Assembly: GCA_900550395.1 (NCBI GenBank)
Contig: URSD01000007.1
Location: 1 to 64,000 of the forward strand
DNA: 64,000 bases
From: an uncultured Porphyromonadaceae bacterium
Lineage (GTDB): Bacteria > Bacteroidota > Bacteroidia > Bacteroidales > Muribaculaceae
Reading direction: 5' to 3'
The notes under the pieces are model-generated. The model saw only the letters and a list, made by a program, of their open reading frames with translations. It searched no databases and was not told the DNA's origin. Positions 52,207 to 59,516 of the stretch are shown one piece after another; within the stretch, counting starts at the first letter, position 1; every line of letters begins with the position of its first letter. The position numbers were made by a program, and so were the translations under genes.

Positions 52207-53058
52207 TTATTCTGCGGCTTCCTCTGCTGCGGGAGCTTCAGCGGCCTCCTCGGCGGGAGCAGCAGCTGCTTCGGGCTCGGCGTCGGCGCGGCGCACACGG
52301 CGGCGTTCGCGGCGGGGAGCTTTTTCGGCTGCGTCCTTCTCGGCGTCCTTGTCGGTGTCTACCTTCTCGACCTTGCGCTCCTCAAGGCCTTCGGCCATTG
52401 CGGAAGTGATGGTGTCGAGCACGAGCTCGATGCTCTTGCTGGCATCATCGTTGCAGGGGATAACGAAGTCAACGCCGTTGGGGTCGCTGTTGGTGTCGAC
52501 CATAGCGAACACGGGGATACCGAGACGGTTGGCCTCCGCAACGGCGATGTGCTCCTTGAGCACGTCGACAACGAACAGTGCGCTGGGCAGACGGTTGAGG
52601 TCGGCGATGGAGCCGAGGGTCTTCTCGAGCTTGGCGCGCTGGCGGGAGATCTGAAGACGCTCACGCTTGGAGAGGTTGTCGAATGTGCCGTCCTTGGTCA
52701 TGCGGTCGATGGTGGTCATCTTCTTCACGGCCTTGCGGATGGTGGGGAAGTTGGTGAGCATACCGCCGGGCCAGCGCTCGATGACGTAAGGCATGTTGAT
52801 GGCCGATGCCTTGTCAGCGAGAACCTGCTTAGCCTGCTTCTTGGTTGCTACGAAGAGCACCTTTTTGCCCTGCTTGGCGATATTCTTGAGTGCGGCGGCA
52901 GCCTCGTCGAGCTTGGCGGCCGTCTTATAGAGGTCGATGATGTGGATACCGTTGCGCTCCATGAAGATGTAAGGAGCCATGGCGGGATTCCATTTGCGTT
53001 TGAGGTGGCCGAAATGGCATCCTGCCTCGAGGAGTTGGTCAAAAGTGGGTGTTGCCAT
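52207..53058 (-). CDS. rpsB: Ribosomal protein S2
   Basis: 283 residues from MATPTFDQLLEAG. The S2 signatures are present: AGCHFGHLKRKWNPAMAPYI (12-31), WPGGMLTN and VDTNSDP (near 182), followed by IPCNDDASKSIELVL. It belongs to the small ribosomal subunit. A C-terminal extension of about 65 residues rich in Glu, Ala, Lys and Arg is typical of Bacteroidetes S2. It lies between rpsI and tsf; the 138-base gap before it has no clear promoter. Confidence 0.97.
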   Translation of the reverse strand: MATPTFDQLLEAGCHFGHLKRKWNPAMAPYIFMERNGIHIIDLYKTAAKLDEAAAALKNIAKQGKKVLFVATKKQAKQVLADKASAINMPYVIERWPGGMLTNFPTIRKAVKKMTTIDRMTKDGTFDNLSKRERLQISRQRAKLEKTLGSIADLNRLPSALFVVDVLKEHIAVAEANRLGIPVFAMVDTNSDPNGVDFVIPCNDDASKSIELVLDTITSAMAEGLEERKVEKVDTDKDAEKDAAEKAPRRERRRVRRADAEPEAAAAPAEEAAEAPAAEEAAE

Positions 53059-53196
53059 ACTTTTAATTGTAGTTTGTTTACGTTCTTGTGGGATAAGCAA
53101 GCGTGCGGTAGGGAACGTGTCCATCCACGCGCTTTAGATACTAAACACTGATATGCGGTGCGGATTGCTGTCAGGCGCGTGCGCCTTGCAGAATCT

Positions 53197-53583
53197 TTAA
53201 CGCTTGCTGAACTGGAAGTGACGGCGTGCCTTGGGCTGACCGGGCTTTTTACGCTCGACGGCGCGTGCGTCGCGGGTCATGAAGCCTGCCTTGCGGAGAA
53301 CGGCCTTGTCGTCGGGATTGATTTTCACCAGAGCGCGGGCGATAGCGAGACGCAGAGCCTCGGCCTGGCCTTTGAAGCCACCGCCGTCGAGGTTGACGTG
53401 GATGTCGTACTTCTCGGCTGCTTCGAGTGTGTTCAGGGGCTGCTTTACGACAAACTGAAGAATCGGAGAGGGGAAGTAAACTTCGAGGGGGCGCTTGTTG
53501 ATAGTGATGACGCCGTTACCTTCCTTGAGGATAACGCGTGCGACGGCGGCCTTACGACGGCCTACTGCATTTATATTTTCCAT
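53197..53583 (-). CDS. rpsI: Ribosomal protein S9
   Basis: 128 residues. The family start (AVGRRKAAVARVIL) and the conserved C-terminus KARRHFQFSKR, whose final arginine reaches the P-site tRNA in known ribosomes, are present. It lies 8 bases downstream of rplM and is co-transcribed, the near-universal L13-S9 pairing. Confidence 0.98.
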   Translation of the reverse strand: MENINAVGRRKAAVARVILKEGNGVITINKRPLEVYFPSPILQFVVKQPLNTLEAAEKYDIHVNLDGGGFKGQAEALRLAIARALVKINPDDKAVLRKAGFMTRDARAVERKKPGQPKARRHFQFSKR

Positions 53584-53591
53584 GCTTGCGA

Positions 53592-54071
53592 TTATTTCAG
53601 AGTGTTAACATCAACAACGACGGGGTTCTGAGCTGCATGAGGATGCTCGGGGCCGTTGTACACGTGCATGTTCTCGATGAGGCGGCGGCCCAGACGGTTC
53701 TTGGGCAGCATACCCTTCATCACGCGGATGAACAGGGGGTTCATGCCGGGCTTCACATGCTTGTTGAAGCTCTTCTTGATGAGTACCTCGGGAGTGAGCT
53801 CACGCTGACCGCCGGGATAGCCGGTGTAGTTGAGATAGATACGGTCGGTCATCTTTTTACCGGTGAGGCGTACCTTCTCGGCGTTGATGATGATAACATT
53901 GTCGCCGCACTCCACGTTGGGGGAGTAGCTGGGCTTGTTCTTGCCGCGGAGCAGCAGGGCGACTTTCGAGCACAGACGGCCAAGGGGCTGGTCGGTTGCG
54001 TCAATCACCACCCACTGGTGTTCTACGCTCTGTGCGTTCGGTGAAAGGGTTTTGTAGCTTAAAGTATCCAC
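53592..54071 (-). CDS. rplM: Ribosomal protein L13
   Basis: 159 residues, slightly longer than E. coli L13, with VVIDATDQPLGRLCSKVALLLRGK, KPSYSPNVECGDNVIIINAEK and GMLPKNRLGRR, the core L13 motifs. It is the first gene of rplM-rpsI-rpsB-tsf. The start MDTLSYK follows an approximately 110-base leader that may be the site of autogenous control. Confidence 0.97.
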   Translation of the reverse strand: MDTLSYKTLSPNAQSVEHQWVVIDATDQPLGRLCSKVALLLRGKNKPSYSPNVECGDNVIIINAEKVRLTGKKMTDRIYLNYTGYPGGQRELTPEVLIKKSFNKHVKPGMNPLFIRVMKGMLPKNRLGRRLIENMHVYNGPEHPHAAQNPVVVDVNTLK

Positions 54072-54184
54072 TTTAGTAATTGCTTGATTGATTGTTAACT
54101 ATACATGCGGATTTCGGAGCGCTGCTCGGCCAAAAGCACATCGCCCGACTGCCGCTGAAACGTTAATTGGACATAATCGGCCTG

Positions 54185-54214
54185 CAAAGGTACGATTTTT
54201 TATTCAAACCGCAA
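54185..54214 (-). promoter_or_regulatory. Promoter of the rplM operon
   Basis: Minus-strand TTG (54212-54214), 19 bases, TACCTTTG (54185-54192). The predicted start near 54178 leaves a leader of about 107 bases before rplM, long enough for a ribosomal-protein binding structure, though none was worked out. Confidence 0.65.
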
Positions 54215-54289
54215 TGCATCACCGCATTTTTCTTCAAAAAAAATTCGGCGCGGCAATTGCAATGCGCGAGGGTACAAGGCTATAACGTC

Positions 54290-54323
54290 TGCGGCACACA
54301 CCTCTCGGGAAGCATGTGCCGCA
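54290..54323 (-). terminator. Terminator of the 54-residue ORF
   Basis: A perfect 9-bp GC-rich stem (54290-54298 with 54315-54323) with a 16-base loop, just beyond the ORF stop codon. No T-run follows on the minus strand. Confidence 0.55.
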
Positions 54324-54343
54324 GAAAGACGGAGCCTGGCTCC

Positions 54344-54508
54344 TCAGTTCAGGACGACGCCCTGAAACGCCGGGAGGGGCGCTGCATAGACACGGGCGAA
54401 CTGACGTAGACGGCGCAGAGTCGACTCTCGCGGACCGCCCTTGGCGTTACATGGTATTGAAGCAGGAGTGAATGGCGCACTGACGCCGGGAGTAGAGTTT
54501 TTACCCAT
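54344..54508 (-). CDS. Hidden small protein, 54 residues
   Basis: The frame from ATG (54508) to TGA (54344-54346) encodes 54 residues: a Ser/Pro/Thr-rich start (MGKNSTPGVSAPFTP), then GPRESTLRRLRQFARVYAAP, then a hydrophobic end FQGVVLN. The basic amphipathic segment RRLRQFARVY followed by a short tail recalls very small Bacteroidales proteins that I have seen with a similar RQFAR-Y motif; I could not check this. It occupies an otherwise empty gap, has a terminator-like hairpin behind it and is transcribed away from the sigma-factor gene. No function is known. A clear promoter was not found. Confidence 0.55.
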   Translation of the reverse strand: MGKNSTPGVSAPFTPASIPCNAKGGPRESTLRRLRQFARVYAAPLPAFQGVVLN

Positions 54509-54602
54509 AGGCAATATTGATGAATGGTTAGAAGTGCTATCAGTCTTATAACGCCGGAACCGCCGCTTTATTGCGTCGAAATGTTAAATAAACGAATCTA
54601 TC

Positions 54603-54633
54603 TTGCAAAACCGTCGAAAATTTTGTACTTTTG
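54603..54633 (+). promoter_or_regulatory. Promoter of the second sigma factor gene
   Basis: TTG (54603-54605), 20 bases, TACTTTTG (54626-54633). Transcription would begin near 54640, leaving a leader of about 125 bases. The leader holds a small GC hairpin (54657-54662 with 54670-54675). Confidence 0.72.
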
Positions 54634-54763
54634 CATTCGTAATAGGTACAAGAGGGGGCCGGCCAGTTCCCGGCCAAGTATAAATCAATAATCATTATTC
54701 ACTTTTTAATTCCAGATTACGCCTATAGCACACAACTACGCTTAACTTTTTAAACAGATTAGA

Positions 54764-55354
54764 ATGCTATCAATGAAGACGTTGACCGACGATACGCTGG
54801 TCGCTTCTTATGTACAGGGCAACAACGAGGCTTTTGACGAACTACTTGCACGCCACCAGGCGCGCATCTACAACTACATACTGATGATGGTGAAGAGCGA
54901 GGATGTGGCCAACGACATCTTTCAGGACACCTTTGTGAAAGTGGTGACGACACTGAAGCAGGGGCGCTACACCGACACCGGACGCTTTGCCGCCTGGCTC
55001 ACACGCATCGCCCGCAACCTCGTCATCGACTTTTTCCGTCAGGAGAAGAGCCTCGGCAAACTGTCGACCGACGACAGCGACATCGACATTCTCAACCGCC
55101 GCGAACTGAGCGACGGCACGATAGAGGACGAGATGATCGACCTGCAGATACAGGACGACGTGCGCTCGCTGTTGCGCCGCCTGCCCGACAATCAGCGACG
55201 CGTCATCGTCATGCGCTACTACAAGAATCTCTCGTTCAAGGAGATCGCTTCAGCCACGGGCGTGAGCATCAACACGGCCCTGGGCCGTATGCGCTACGCC
55301 ATCCTCAACATGCGGCGCATGGCCGCGGAACACAACATAGAGCTTACGCGGTGA
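54764..55354 (+). CDS. RNA polymerase sigma factor, sigma-70 family (ECF-like)
   Basis: 196 residues. Region 2: LLARHQARIYNYILMMVKSEDVANDIFQDTFVKV (start about 27) and RFAAWLTRIARNLVIDFFRQEK. Region 4: RLPDNQRRVIVMRYYKNLSFKEIASATGVSINTALGRMRYAI. The layout is that of an ECF sigma factor. No anti-sigma gene is adjacent, in contrast with the operon at 14-15.8 kb, so its activity may be set by expression. It is followed 22 bases later by the AGCS symporter gene. The start is at the first Met; the next Met (codon 4, 54773) is equally possible. Confidence 0.9.
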   Translation: MLSMKTLTDDTLVASYVQGNNEAFDELLARHQARIYNYILMMVKSEDVANDIFQDTFVKVVTTLKQGRYTDTGRFAAWLTRIARNLVIDFFRQEKSLGKLSTDDSDIDILNRRELSDGTIEDEMIDLQIQDDVRSLLRRLPDNQRRVIVMRYYKNLSFKEIASATGVSINTALGRMRYAILNMRRMAAEHNIELTR

Positions 55355-55376
55355 ACAGCCTCAAAGGCAGACCACA

Positions 55377-56759
55377 ATGGAACAATTCACGGAATTCATA
55401 ACCCAGGCCGCCGAGCTGCTGTGCGGATATCCGCTGTTCATACTGCTCATAGGCGGCGGCCTGTATCTTTTCATCAGTTCCGGCATGGTGTCGCTGAGGC
55501 GGCTGCCGGCGGCCGTGCGCGAGCTGCGGCGAGGCAACGACAGCACCCGCGGACAGATCTCGTCGGTGCAGGCGCTCGCCTCCACCATAGGAGCCACCGT
55601 GGGACTCGGCAGTATAGCCGGCGTAGCCATCGCGCTTGTGCTGGGCGGTCCCGGAGCCATCTTCTGGATGTGGGTCAGCGCCATAGTGGGCATGAGCACC
55701 AAGTATCACGAAGGAGTGCTGACAACCATGTACAAGGGCACCGACGACCGCGGCATACCCCAGGGAGGCACCATGCACATCATCGAGCGCGGACTCGGCC
55801 GTTCGTGGAAGCCCCTGGCGCGCTTCTTCGCCATCGCCGGCATGTTCGGCACGCTGTGCATCATGAACGCCAACCAGCTGACGGAAGCGTTCATGAGCAC
55901 GTTCACCACTCCCGACGGCATAGCGGCCAACGGCCTGCTGAGCAACGTGGGCGACATCCTCGGAATCAGCAACGCGCAGACCTACAAACTGCTGTTCGGC
56001 TGCGCCGTGTGCGCCGTTGTGTCGCTGGTGATATTCGGCGGCATCACCCGCATAGCCAACGTGGCCTCCATCCTGGTACCGTTCATGGTGGGACTGTACT
56101 TCATAGCCGTGCTGTACATCATCATAAGCAACATCCACGGTGTGCCGGCCGTCATAGGCCGCATTTTCAGCGAGGCATTCAGTCTGCGGGCCGGATTCGG
56201 CGCCTTCATTGGCATAGCAATAATCGGAGCGCGGCGCGCAGCACTCGTCAACGATGCCGGCATCGGCACAGCCACCCTCATGCACGGAGCGTCGCGCAAC
56301 GAGACGCCTGTGCGCGAAGGCCTCATCGCCATGCTCGGGCCGAGCATCGATAGCGGCCTCGTGTGCACGCTGACAGCCCTTGCCATACTGCTGTGCGGCG
56401 ATGTCGACGTGCAGGGCGTGCAGGGCCTGCAGGTGGCAGTGGGTGCCTTCAGCCGCGGCATACCCGGCGGAGAGTACCTGCTGATGCTGATAGTGGCCTG
56501 CTTCGCCCTGTCGTCGATGTTCAGCTATTCCTTCTACGGGAGTACGTGCGCGAGCTATCTTTTCGGCAGCAGAAGCGCCCGCTGGTACAAGCTCTTCTTC
56601 GTGCTGTCCATGATAGTCTTCGCAATGATTCCGCTTGAGGCCGCCGTGGGCGTATGCGACCTTTTCTACGCCCTTATGGCATTCGCAACCATGACTACAG
56701 TCCTCTACCTCAGTCCCAAGGTACGCGAGGCCACCCGGCAATATTTCAAGAAGAAATAA
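55377..56759 (+). CDS. Sodium:alanine symporter family (AGCS) transporter
   Basis: 460 residues with about eleven hydrophobic segments. Family features seen are STIGATVGLGSIAGVAIALVLGGPGAIFWMWV (helices 2-3), EGVLTTMYKG, ERGLGRSWKPLARFFAIAGMFG and the C-terminal SYSFYGSTCASYLFG. AGCS members import alanine or glycine with sodium across the inner membrane. It may be co-transcribed with the sigma gene upstream and lgt downstream (12-base gap). Confidence 0.93.
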   Translation: MEQFTEFITQAAELLCGYPLFILLIGGGLYLFISSGMVSLRRLPAAVRELRRGNDSTRGQISSVQALASTIGATVGLGSIAGVAIALVLGGPGAIFWMWVSAIVGMSTKYHEGVLTTMYKGTDDRGIPQGGTMHIIERGLGRSWKPLARFFAIAGMFGTLCIMNANQLTEAFMSTFTTPDGIAANGLLSNVGDILGISNAQTYKLLFGCAVCAVVSLVIFGGITRIANVASILVPFMVGLYFIAVLYIIISNIHGVPAVIGRIFSEAFSLRAGFGAFIGIAIIGARRAALVNDAGIGTATLMHGASRNETPVREGLIAMLGPSIDSGLVCTLTALAILLCGDVDVQGVQGLQVAVGAFSRGIPGGEYLLMLIVACFALSSMFSYSFYGSTCASYLFGSRSARWYKLFFVLSMIVFAMIPLEAAVGVCDLFYALMAFATMTTVLYLSPKVREATRQYFKKK

Positions 56760-56771
56760 ATTTCTCAGATT

Positions 56772-57626
56772 ATGCTCGATTATATCGTCTGGAACGTTAA
56801 TCCAGAGTTGATTACCTGGCCTGTCACCATACGGTGGTACGGGCTGATGTTCGCTATCGGCTTCTGGCTCGGCTTCAATGTCGTGGCCCGTATGTTCAAG
56901 CGCGAGGGCGCACCCGAGCGCTGGATGGGCTCGCTGCTGATATATGTGGCGGTAGCCACCGTAGTGGGCGCGCGCTTAGGCCATGTGTTCTTCTACCAGT
57001 GGGACTACTATTCGCAGCACCCCCTGAAAATCCTCGCCACCTGGGAGGGCGGACTCGCAAGCCACGGAGGAGCCATCGGCATCATCATAGCCATAATACT
57101 CTACAGCATCTTCGTGACTAAGCGCAATCCGCTGTGGACGTTCGACCGCCTGACGGTAGCCATAGCCATGGTGGGCGGCCTCATACGCTTAGGCAACCTC
57201 ATGAACAGCGAGATTTTCGGCCACGCCACCAGTCTGCCGTGGGGATTCATGTTCCCGCGCTCGGCCGAGTGGCATGCTTTCTATGAGGGCGTGCCGTGCC
57301 ATCCGACGCAGCTGTACGAGGCGTTCACTTACTTCGCGCTGTTCGGCCTCATGATGTGGATGTACTGGAAGCGCAACGCCGGCGAGCGTCCGGGCCTCCT
57401 GTTCGGCACATTCCTGACTGGTGTTTTTGGCGCACGCTTCCTTATCGAGTTCATAAAGAATCCGCAGGTTGCCTTCGAGGTGGGCATGACCCTGAACATG
57501 GGACAACTGCTGAGCATCCCGTTTGTCATGCTCGGGATAGTCCTCATTGCCGTGGCGCTGAAGCGCCCGCGGGTACACATCGCCTACCCCGACCGTTGGG
57601 CGCCGGAGACACACAAAAAATCCTGA
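56772..57626 (+). CDS. lgt: Prolipoprotein diacylglyceryl transferase
   Basis: 284 residues with seven hydrophobic helices. It attaches diacylglycerol from phosphatidylglycerol to the lipobox cysteine of lipoproteins, including the several encoded in this window. Signature stretches: WEGGLASHGGAIGII with the catalytic-type His, and LIRLGNLMNSEIFG, the Lgt signature; the E. coli equivalent reads GRIGNFINGE. It ends with HPTQLYEA and FIEFIKNP-like sequences. Confidence 0.97.
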   Translation: MLDYIVWNVNPELITWPVTIRWYGLMFAIGFWLGFNVVARMFKREGAPERWMGSLLIYVAVATVVGARLGHVFFYQWDYYSQHPLKILATWEGGLASHGGAIGIIIAIILYSIFVTKRNPLWTFDRLTVAIAMVGGLIRLGNLMNSEIFGHATSLPWGFMFPRSAEWHAFYEGVPCHPTQLYEAFTYFALFGLMMWMYWKRNAGERPGLLFGTFLTGVFGARFLIEFIKNPQVAFEVGMTLNMGQLLSIPFVMLGIVLIAVALKRPRVHIAYPDRWAPETHKKS

Positions 57627-57638
57627 CATCCGGGAGCC

Positions 57639-58319
57639 TCACATAGACTCCCCTTCCGGCATAAAGAAGTATTTCACTTTCACAGAATAGCGGCGGACAA
57701 TACGCCGCATCGACTCCATGGCGCCGTCGTACTGCAACTGCACGTTGCTCATCGACGGCGTCTCATAGTATGCCGGACCATTCTCGACTATCTCGACAGG
57801 GTGCATAAGCCGCAGGCCCTGCTCGGCAGCGATCAGCTCCGCCTTCGTGCGGGCAGCCTCAAGTGCGGCTTTAAGACCCATACGGTTGTAATCGGCCATG
57901 GCGGTGTTGTCGATGCGGCTGAGGCTGAAACTGCTGACTCCGGGCACTGAGATTTCAGAGGCTATGGCCTCCAGCCGGTCAAAGCTGTCCAGGACCACGT
58001 TGATTCTCTTAGCCATAAGGAGCGACTTCGAGCGCGCCGGGTCAAGGCTGTTGCCCACGTCGCCCAAAGTAATGGCCGAATCGGCCACTCCCTCGGCCTG
58101 CAATATCTTTCTGACGTTTTTCTCAATGTCGGCGAGGCGCACAAGCGTGCTGTCGCCGTCGGCATTATGGCGGTAATACTCCTGAAGGCCTATTTCGACA
58201 CTGATTCTGTCAGGGACGATGTTGACGGTCGCCACTCCGTTTACTTCGATGACACCTGGCTGTGCTGCCGCGGACAAGGCAAACAGCATGACAAGCGCTA
58301 TGAATAATGCTCTTTTCAT
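57639..58319 (-). CDS. SIMPL domain (DUF541) periplasmic protein
   Basis: 226 residues from MKRALFI, with a signal peptide (1-19). The SIMPL pattern is seen: IEVNGVATVNIVPDRISVEIGLQE near the N-terminus of the mature part, DPARSKSLLMAKRINVVLDSF in the middle and ALEAARTKAELIAAEQGL later. The family (BP26/OMP28 type) forms channel-like or ring assemblies in the periplasm of other bacteria; the role here is unknown. It converges on lgt and stands alone. The longer frame from 58370 is not needed. Confidence 0.87.
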   Translation of the reverse strand: MKRALFIALVMLFALSAAAQPGVIEVNGVATVNIVPDRISVEIGLQEYYRHNADGDSTLVRLADIEKNVRKILQAEGVADSAITLGDVGNSLDPARSKSLLMAKRINVVLDSFDRLEAIASEISVPGVSSFSLSRIDNTAMADYNRMGLKAALEAARTKAELIAAEQGLRLMHPVEIVENGPAYYETPSMSNVQLQYDGAMESMRRIVRRYSVKVKYFFMPEGESM

Positions 58320-58406
58320 AATGAATCCATAATAGAAACGCGATGCAACATTCCGCAAAGGAAATTGCACCGCGTCCTTTTAGTACAGTTTATATCGGCG
58401 AGCCTA

Positions 58407-58616
58407 TCAGACGAGGTTTACAAGGAATTCCTTCTCGTCATCGGGATCGGGATTGATTTCGATTTTGCCTTCGCGGGCAAGCCAGCCGAGAGCCGCGAAC
58501 ACCTCTTTATCTTTCAGCTTGGTGATTTTTTTAAGCTGCTTGATGCCGAGCACGTCTGCGGTGTTGAGGGCTGTCCATACGGTGCCTGCGTTTGTTCCGA
58601 TTGTTTCAGTGTTCAT
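58407..58616 (-). CDS. Winged helix-turn-helix protein, DUF2582
   Basis: 69 residues. A winged helix fold is likely: TVWTALNTADVLGIKQLKKITKLKDKEVFAALGWLAREGKI gives three helices, and the end EINPDPDDEKEFLVNLV fits the wing and last strand. It matches DUF2582, a small family of Bacteroidetes transcription-factor-like proteins with unknown targets. It has its own promoter and begins with the MNTETIGTNAG start of the family. Confidence 0.85.
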   Translation of the reverse strand: MNTETIGTNAGTVWTALNTADVLGIKQLKKITKLKDKEVFAALGWLAREGKIEINPDPDDEKEFLVNLV

Positions 58617-58680
58617 TTTTAGTCCTTTATTTTGTTAGACAATTATATATTTTCGCTGAATTTTGGCATCTAATCTGCCA

Positions 58681-58711
58681 CAAAAGTAAGCATTTTATTA
58701 TAGATTGCCAA
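58681..58711 (-). promoter_or_regulatory. Promoter of the DUF2582 gene
   Basis: Minus-strand TTG (58709-58711), 20 bases, TACTTTTG (58681-58688). The leader is about 55 bases. Upstream, near 58771-58789, a small hairpin ends the YqgE gene. Confidence 0.7.
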
Positions 58712-58770
58712 CTATTTTGATAACATTTTTTAATTAAAAAAGTTCACTGATCCACAATCATTCATGCTGA

Positions 58771-58789
58771 CAGATGCGTGCAGCATCTG
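58771..58789 (-). terminator. Hairpin after the YqgE gene
   Basis: CAGATGC (58771-58777) pairs with GCATCTG (58783-58789) around a 5-base loop, 14 bases past the stop codon. It is a small but perfect stem. Confidence 0.4.
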
Positions 58790-58802
58790 AGTATCAACAA
58801 GT

Positions 58803-59426
58803 TCAATTGGCGCAGACGAGTCTCGGCACGAGGCGCCACGACCTGTAATCCACGCCCATCATGCGTACGATTTTGTGCCAAACGGCATCGCCGGAGCCGC
58901 GCAGAAGCGCCGAAGCGTCGGCCGGTGCGTCGGTGATGGCCCATGCGCCGGCTGCTACCTCACCCTCAAGCTGATGCCTGTCCCAACCGCTGTAGCCCAC
59001 AAAGAAACGTACGGTGCCGTCGATGTCGTAGCCGGAGTTGATATATTCGATCACCGCATCGAAATCGCCGCCCACATACATGCCGGGCATATAAGGACGG
59101 GCTCCGGGAATTATCTCCGGGCCGAGAGTGTGGATGAAGAACGCACGGTCCTGAGCAAGAGGTCCCCCGCAGTAGACGGGAACGTCGCGGAGCACACTCA
59201 CATCCTCAAGCACGTCGCCGAGGAGATTGTGCGACTTTCGGTTAAGCACTACTCCCATGGCTCCGCCGCCGGGTTCGTAATCAAGCAGCGAGACCACGGA
59301 ATGGCTGAAAATGCCTTCTTCCATAAAAGGCTCGGCCACAAGCAGCTTTCCTCCGGCAGGCACAGCCATATCGGCACCGGCAGGCTGAGCGAAAAGAGCC
59401 GAGCATATGTCTTTGAGTTGCGGCAT
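58803..59426 (-). CDS. YqgE/AlgH family protein (DUF179)
   Basis: 207 residues, the normal size of this family. Signatures: GKLLVAEPFMEEGIFSHSVV (26-45), GAMGVVLNRKS, PVYCGGPLAQDRAFFIHTL and the conserved VGYSGWDRHQLEGEVAAGAW near the C-terminus. The cellular role is unknown; AlgH of Pseudomonas affects alginate regulation. It is a single-gene unit; no clear TAnnTTTG box was found upstream. Confidence 0.93.
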   Translation of the reverse strand: MPQLKDICSALFAQPAGADMAVPAGGKLLVAEPFMEEGIFSHSVVSLLDYEPGGGAMGVVLNRKSHNLLGDVLEDVSVLRDVPVYCGGPLAQDRAFFIHTLGPEIIPGARPYMPGMYVGGDFDAVIEYINSGYDIDGTVRFFVGYSGWDRHQLEGEVAAGAWAITDAPADASALLRGSGDAVWHKIVRMMGVDYRSWRLVPRLVCAN

Positions 59427-59476
59427 GGACGTGTGTACTGATTAAGAGGTTAGGGATGCAATATACTATAAGAACA

Positions 59477-59509
59477 AGCATCGGGGGCAAATCGTTTGCT
59501 CCCGATGCT
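59477..59509 (-). terminator. Terminator of the outer membrane protein gene
   Basis: A 15-bp stem (59477-59491 with 59495-59509, one mismatch/wobble) and a 3-base loop, 7 bases past the stop codon. A T-rich tail follows on the minus strand. Confidence 0.8.
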
Positions 59510-59516
59510 GAAAAAA

